From JBEIHX01 sp044375455 (GTDB lineage: Bacteria > Pseudomonadota > Alphaproteobacteria > Caulobacterales > Aquidulcibacteraceae): DNA of 9,524 nucleotides. The stretch spans positions 1 through 9,524 of the forward strand of contig JBILMQ010000126.1 in assembly GCA_044375455.1 (NCBI GenBank), read 5' to 3'. Shown here piece by piece: positions 6,224-9,524 of this stretch. Below the pieces are notes generated by a model, which ran no database searches, was not told the DNA's origin, and saw nothing but the letters and a program-made list of their open reading frames with translations. A program made the translations under genes and the position numbers. The stretch's first letter is position 1. Each line of letters opens with the position of its first letter.

Positions 6224-8938
6224 CTAAGCCAGCATCGTCTTGAGACGGAAGATCAGATCCAGCGCCTCGCGCGGCGTCAGCCCGTTGGGATCGATTTCCG
6301 TCAGCAGCGCCTCAATTTCGCCTGTCCTGGGCGCCGGGGCGAGGCCAGGCTCGGCGGCCAGCGCCTGAAACAGAGGCAATTCAGCTGCCGGCTGCCCCTG
6401 CCGCCCGCGCGACTCCAGGCGGCGCAGCACTTCCTGGGCGCGTGCGACCGCCGCTGGGGGAAGACCAGCCAGCTTGGCGACCTGGATTCCATACGAGCGG
6501 TCGGCCGGGCCCGGACACACCTCATGCAGAAACACGAGATCGCCCCGCCATTCCCGGGCGCGCAGGCTGGCGTTGGCGCAGGCTGTGAGCCGATCGGCGA
6601 GCACCGTGAGCTCATGGTAGTGCGTGGCGAACAACGTGCGGGCCCGGTTGACGTCATGCAGATGTTCAGCCGTCGCCCAGGCGATCGAGAGCCCATCATA
6701 GGTCGCCGTGCCGCGCCCGATCTCGTCGAGGATGACGAAGGCGCGCGGTCCCGCCTGGGTCAGAATCGCCGCGGTTTCGATCATCTCGGCCATGAACGTG
6801 GAGCGCCCGCGTGCGAGGTCGTCCGCGGCCCCGACCCGCGAGAAGACCCGATCCGCCACGCCGGCGCGAAACGCTGCCGCCGGCACGAACAGACCGGCCT
6901 GCGCGAGGATCAGCAGCAGCGCGTTCTGGCGCAGATATGTGGATTTGCCGGCCATGTTGGGTCCGGTCAGGATCACCAGGCGGGCCCCGGTCGACCCGGC
7001 CCCATCGAGCCGGCAGTCATTCGGGGTAAACCCCTCGCCTTTCGCCTTGAGCGCCTGCTCCACCACCGGATGGCGCGCGCCCTCGGCATGAAAGCCGAAC
7101 CCGGCGTCGAGCTTCGGGCGCACCGCTCCCGTCTCGAGCGCCCACGCCGCGACGCCTGCAGCGACATCGAGCGTGGCGAGAGCCTCCGCGGCGGCGAGCA
7201 GGGTCTCGTTGGCGGCGCTGATCCGGCTGCAGAAGGCCTCAAACAGCGCGAGTTCGCGCGTCAGCGCCTCGTCACCGGCGCGTGCGATCCGGCGGTCGAG
7301 GTCGGCGAGCGCCTCCGTGGTGAAGCGCACCGCCTGCGGCAGGGTCTGGCGATGAATGAACCGCGCGCTCCATGGCGGCTGGAGCAATGTCTCGCCATGC
7401 CGGGCGGACGTCTCAACGTGATAGCCGAGCACGTTGTTGTGCTTGATCTTCAGCGCAAGGCCTGTTTCCTGGGCGTAGTCCGCCTGCAGGGCCGCGACGA
7501 CGCGGCGCGCGTCGTCGCGCAGAGCCCGTGTCTCGTCAAGAACAGGGTCAAACCCCGCCGCGATGAAACCGCCGTCGCGCGCGAATGGGGGAAGTTCGCC
7601 GGCCAGCGCGCGCGCCAGGTCCTCGCACAGCGACTGCAGGGCGGGATTGCCGGCCAATACCAGCTCGCGCGCCGCTGCGCCAGGTTCAGCCGGCGCCTCA
7701 TCTGGCCCGCGGGCGCGAAGCCGCCGCGCCGCCCGATCGCCTGCTTCCAGGGTCGAGCGGATTGCAGCGAGATCGCGCGGATGGGCGCGGCGCAGAGCCA
7801 CGCGCGACACTGCGCGCGCCAGATCACCGGCTGTCCTGAGCTCCTGGCGCACGCCCTCGCACAGGTCGGGGTTGGCCACAAAATGGGCAACGCCGTCGAG
7901 CCGCTCCTCAATGGCGGCGACATCCGCCAGCGGGCGCGCGAGCCGGTCGGCAAGCAGCCGTGCGCCCGCCGACGTCAAAGTACGGTCGATGGCGGCCAAC
8001 AGCGAGCCGGCCCGGTCGCCGCGCTGGGTGCGGTCGATTTCCAGGCTTGCCCGGGTTGCGGGATCGATCGCCATGTACTGGCCGGCCTCGCGCCGGCGCG
8101 GCGGCCGCAAGTGCGGGGCGCCGCCCGCCTGCGTCAGCGTCACATAGTCGACCAGCAGGCCGAGCGCGGAGAGTTCGGCCCGGGTGAAGGCCCCGAAGGC
8201 ATCCAGCGATGCGACGCCGAACAGAGCTTTCAGTCGCGCTTCCGCACCGCCCGGGTCAGCCTTGACAGCGGGCAGCGGCGTGAGCGCAACCCCGCCGAGT
8301 GCGGCAAGGCCGGCGATGTCCGGCCGGTTCAGGTCCCGATCGGCTGCGAGGATCTCCCGCGGCGCGAGCGCGGCGAGGTCCTCGCCCAGCCGGGCCGGAC
8401 TGGTCGCCATCACAGCAAGATCACCTGTCGAGACATCGGCCCAGGCGATGGCGGCCCAGGCGATGGCGGCCCGGGCGATGGCGGTCTGAGCGCTGCTGGG
8501 GGCAAAAGCGACTGCGGCCAGGCGGTTGGCGGCGCGGCCCTCGAGCAGCGCGTCCTCTGTGACCGTGCCCGGCGTGACCAGCCGGACAACGTCGCGGCGC
8601 ACAATCGATTTCGCCCCCCGCCGACGCGCTTCGGCGGGATCCTCCATCTGTTCGCCGACTGCGACCCGGAAACCAGCCCGGATCAGTTTCGCGAGATAGT
8701 GTTCGGCCGTCGCCACCGGCACGCCGCACATCGGGATGTCTGCGCCGCCGTGCTGGCCGCGCCGGGTGAGCGCGATCTCCAGAGCCGCCGCCGCCCGCAC
8801 CGCGTCATCGAAAAAAAGTTCGTAGAAGTCGCCCATGCGAAAGAACAGCAGGGCGTCTGGATGGCGCGCCTTGAGGGCCAGATACTGCGCCATGACCGGG
8901 GTGGCGGCGCCAGAGGTTTTTGCCGCTCCATCCTCCAC
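6224..8938 (-). CDS. mutS: DNA mismatch repair protein MutS
   Basis: MutS recognises base mismatches and small loops and, on ATP binding, recruits MutL. From a GTG at 8938 the protein has 904 residues (E. coli 853). The mismatch-reading motif is in FFRMGDFYELFFDDA (Phe38-Tyr39-Glu40; E. coli Phe36/Glu38). A connector domain includes ADVSTGDL, preceded by a 15-residue triplicated segment (153-167). Lever/core/clamp regions include AIDPATRASLEIDRTQRGDR. The ATPase has Walker A GPNMAGKST (659-667), RSTFMAEM and Walker B ILDEIGRGT (Asp738-Glu739). The C-terminus is LTPREALDLIFRLKTMLA. Start choice: an ATG at 9013 would add 25 residues, but it lacks a Shine-Dalgarno, lies in the loop of a perfect hairpin, and 11 of its first 24 codons end in A/T (including three CGA and a GTA), unlike the rest of the gene. 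AGGGAGG precedes the GTG by 5 bases. The longer form (6224-9013, 929 residues) remains the alternative. Confidence 0.95.
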   Translation of the reverse strand: MEDGAAKTSGAATPVMAQYLALKARHPDALLFFRMGDFYELFFDDAVRAAAALEIALTRRGQHGGADIPMCGVPVATAEHYLAKLIRAGFRVAVGEQMEDPAEARRRGAKSIVRRDVVRLVTPGTVTEDALLEGRAANRLAAVAFAPSSAQTAIARAAIAWAAIAWADVSTGDLAVMATSPARLGEDLAALAPREILAADRDLNRPDIAGLAALGGVALTPLPAVKADPGGAEARLKALFGVASLDAFGAFTRAELSALGLLVDYVTLTQAGGAPHLRPPRRREAGQYMAIDPATRASLEIDRTQRGDRAGSLLAAIDRTLTSAGARLLADRLARPLADVAAIEERLDGVAHFVANPDLCEGVRQELRTAGDLARAVSRVALRRAHPRDLAAIRSTLEAGDRAARRLRARGPDEAPAEPGAAARELVLAGNPALQSLCEDLARALAGELPPFARDGGFIAAGFDPVLDETRALRDDARRVVAALQADYAQETGLALKIKHNNVLGYHVETSARHGETLLQPPWSARFIHRQTLPQAVRFTTEALADLDRRIARAGDEALTRELALFEAFCSRISAANETLLAAAEALATLDVAAGVAAWALETGAVRPKLDAGFGFHAEGARHPVVEQALKAKGEGFTPNDCRLDGAGSTGARLVILTGPNMAGKSTYLRQNALLLILAQAGLFVPAAAFRAGVADRVFSRVGAADDLARGRSTFMAEMIETAAILTQAGPRAFVILDEIGRGTATYDGLSIAWATAEHLHDVNRARTLFATHYHELTVLADRLTACANASLRAREWRGDLVFLHEVCPGPADRSYGIQVAKLAGLPPAAVARAQEVLRRLESRGRQGQPAAELPLFQALAAEPGLAPAPRTGEIEALLTEIDPNGLTPREALDLIFRLKTMLA
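8438..8482 (-). repeat. 15-bp in-frame triplication inside mutS
   Basis: On the plus strand GGCCCAGGCGATGGC occurs at 8438-8452 and 8453-8467, with a third copy differing by one base (A to G) at 8468-8482. Units coincide with mutS codons and encode, in protein order, AIARA-AIAWA-AIAWA directly before DVSTG. MutS relatives usually have only one such beta-strand (of the LAWxDxSTG kind) here, so two units look like added copies. Confidence 0.93.
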
Positions 8939-8943
8939 CCACG

Positions 8944-8950
8944 CCTCCCT
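8944..8950 (-). promoter_or_regulatory. Shine-Dalgarno supporting the GTG start of mutS
   Basis: On the minus strand AGGGAGG (8950 down to 8944) lies five bases before the GTG at 8938-8936. It is the only strong purine-rich ribosome-binding site near the mutS 5' end, and is the main reason to prefer the shorter protein. Confidence 0.6.
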
Positions 8951-8995
8951 CGCAGCCCTTCGTCCCACGCCCGCTCGATCTTCTACAGGCGTTCG

Positions 8996-9023
8996 CCGGG
9001 CAAGTTCCAGCATGCTTGCCCGG
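8996..9023. promoter_or_regulatory. Perfect 9-bp inverted repeat at the mutS/maeB divergent junction
   Basis: CCGGGCAAG (8996-9004) and CTTGCCCGG (9015-9023) are exact reverse complements separated by 10 bases. If mutS starts at 8938, the repeat sits in a 142-base divergent intergenic region, where it could be an operator or a 5'-leader hairpin of mutS. The right arm contains TTGCCC (9016-9021), 17 bases from TAGGCT (9039-9044), a weak candidate promoter for the malic enzyme gene. All regulatory roles are inferred. Confidence 0.45.
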
Positions 9024-9080
9024 ATAAGCGAGGCTCTCTAGGCTTTGCGCTCCTCTCCCAGCTGTGAGACCACGCGTTCC

Positions 9081-9524
9081 ATGAGCACCGACAGGCCGTC
9101 ATTCACAGACGAAGAAGCGCTGGCGTTCCATCGCTACCCGACGCCGGGCAAGCTGTCGGTAACCCCGACAAAGCCGATGGCCACTCAGCGCGATCTGTCG
9201 CTTGCTTATTCGCCGGGGGTGGCTGCGCCCGTCCAGGCGATCGCGGCCGACCCGGATCGGGCTTACGACTACACGTCCAAGGGCAATCTCGTCGCTGTGA
9301 TCTCCAACGGCACGGCGATCCTGGGCCTCGGCGATCTCGGCGCCCTGGCCTCGAAACCGGTGATGGAGGGCAAGAGCGTCCTCTTCAAGCGCTTCGCCGA
9401 TGTCGATTCGATCGACATCGAGGTGTCGTCGCGCGACGTCGAGGAGATCATCAGCACGGTGCGAAATATCGCCCCGACCTTCGGCGGGGTGAACCTTGAG
9501 GACATCAAGGCGCCTGAATGCTTC
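9081..9524 (+). CDS. maeB: NADP-dependent malic enzyme, N-terminal part (3' truncated by window edge)
   Basis: Malic enzyme decarboxylates malate oxidatively to pyruvate, producing NADPH. 148 residues are visible, open to the last base. They cover most of the malic N-terminal domain: FTDEEALAFHRYPTPGKLSV, then KPMATQRDLSLAYSPGVAAP with the conserved Tyr43, GNLVAVISNGTAILGLGDLG, PVMEGKSVLFKRFADVDSID with the probable catalytic Lys98, and FGGVNLEDIKAPECF where Glu140-Asp141 match the metal ligands of the family. The EALAFHRYPTPGK opening is typical of the large MaeB type, which carries a C-terminal phosphotransacetylase-like domain. That half is outside the window, so the type is inferred from the N-terminus. 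The ATG at 9081 gives the normal start (MSTDRPSFTDEEAL), although no strong Shine-Dalgarno is seen (GAG at 9065-9067 is 13 bases away). It is divergent from mutS. Confidence 0.93.
   Translation, partial: MSTDRPSFTDEEALAFHRYPTPGKLSVTPTKPMATQRDLSLAYSPGVAAPVQAIAADPDRAYDYTSKGNLVAVISNGTAILGLGDLGALASKPVMEGKSVLFKRFADVDSIDIEVSSRDVEEIISTVRNIAPTFGGVNLEDIKAPECF

Noticed and set aside
8438..8490. Possible CRISPR-like direct repeats
   Set aside because: The 15-bp units are contiguous with no spacers, coincide with mutS codons and are coding minisatellite copies.
6080..9067. A 995-codon open frame on the plus strand, antisense to all of mutS
   Set aside because: Its codons are in exact register with mutS codons on the other strand. 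It stays open because mutS lacks TTA, CTA and TCA codons, as expected at high GC. The translation is Arg/Gly/Ala-rich with no family motif, starts without a ribosome-binding site and runs through the pnp terminator, while mutS has all its catalytic motifs.

Overview
The window is a GC-rich bacterial chromosome segment whose genes all look alphaproteobacterial. The protein signatures (TruB beginning MARRKKGKDIHGW, MutS with GAATPVMAQ before the mismatch-binding motif, an NADP-type malic enzyme) and the gene order resemble the Caulobacterales/Maricaulales/Hyphomonadaceae group. That placement is from memory of protein sequences, not from a search.

Layout, left to right. (i) 1-531 is the 3' end of infB (translation initiation factor IF-2). 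(ii) 606-1741 holds two small lipoprotein genes. They overlap by one base (TGATG), and their C-terminal parts appear paralogous: two cysteines at identical 43-residue spacing and an ungapped 49-residue match. (iii) 1814-3641 continues the classic translation/RNA operon with rbfA, truB and rpsO. A 156-base gap rich in inverted repeats precedes truB, and a textbook intrinsic terminator follows rpsO. (iv) 3687-3821 is a pnp leader with three consecutive hairpins running up to the Shine-Dalgarno. (v) 3822-6077 is pnp (polynucleotide phosphorylase) with an unusual repetitive, charged C-terminal tail, followed by a strong terminator. (vi) On the minus strand, converging on pnp, is mutS (mismatch repair ATPase). 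It carries an in-frame 15-bp triplication, and its true start is probably a GTG at 8938, not the upstream ATG at 9013. (vii) Divergent from mutS, 9081 to the window end, is the 5' part of an NADP-dependent malic enzyme gene (maeB type).

The infB-rbfA-truB-rpsO-pnp set works in ribosome assembly, tRNA pseudouridylation and RNA turnover, and is normally contiguous in bacteria. The departure here is the lipoprotein pair between infB and rbfA. MutS and malic enzyme are unrelated housekeeping functions that share a short divergent intergenic region with a perfect 9-bp inverted repeat.

I see no phage, transposon, CRISPR, tRNA/rRNA or defence genes. The items that most deserve follow-up are the paralogous lipoprotein pair, the structured rpsO-pnp leader, and the inverted repeat at the mutS/maeB junction together with the mutS start. 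The in-frame minisatellites in pnp and mutS come next.
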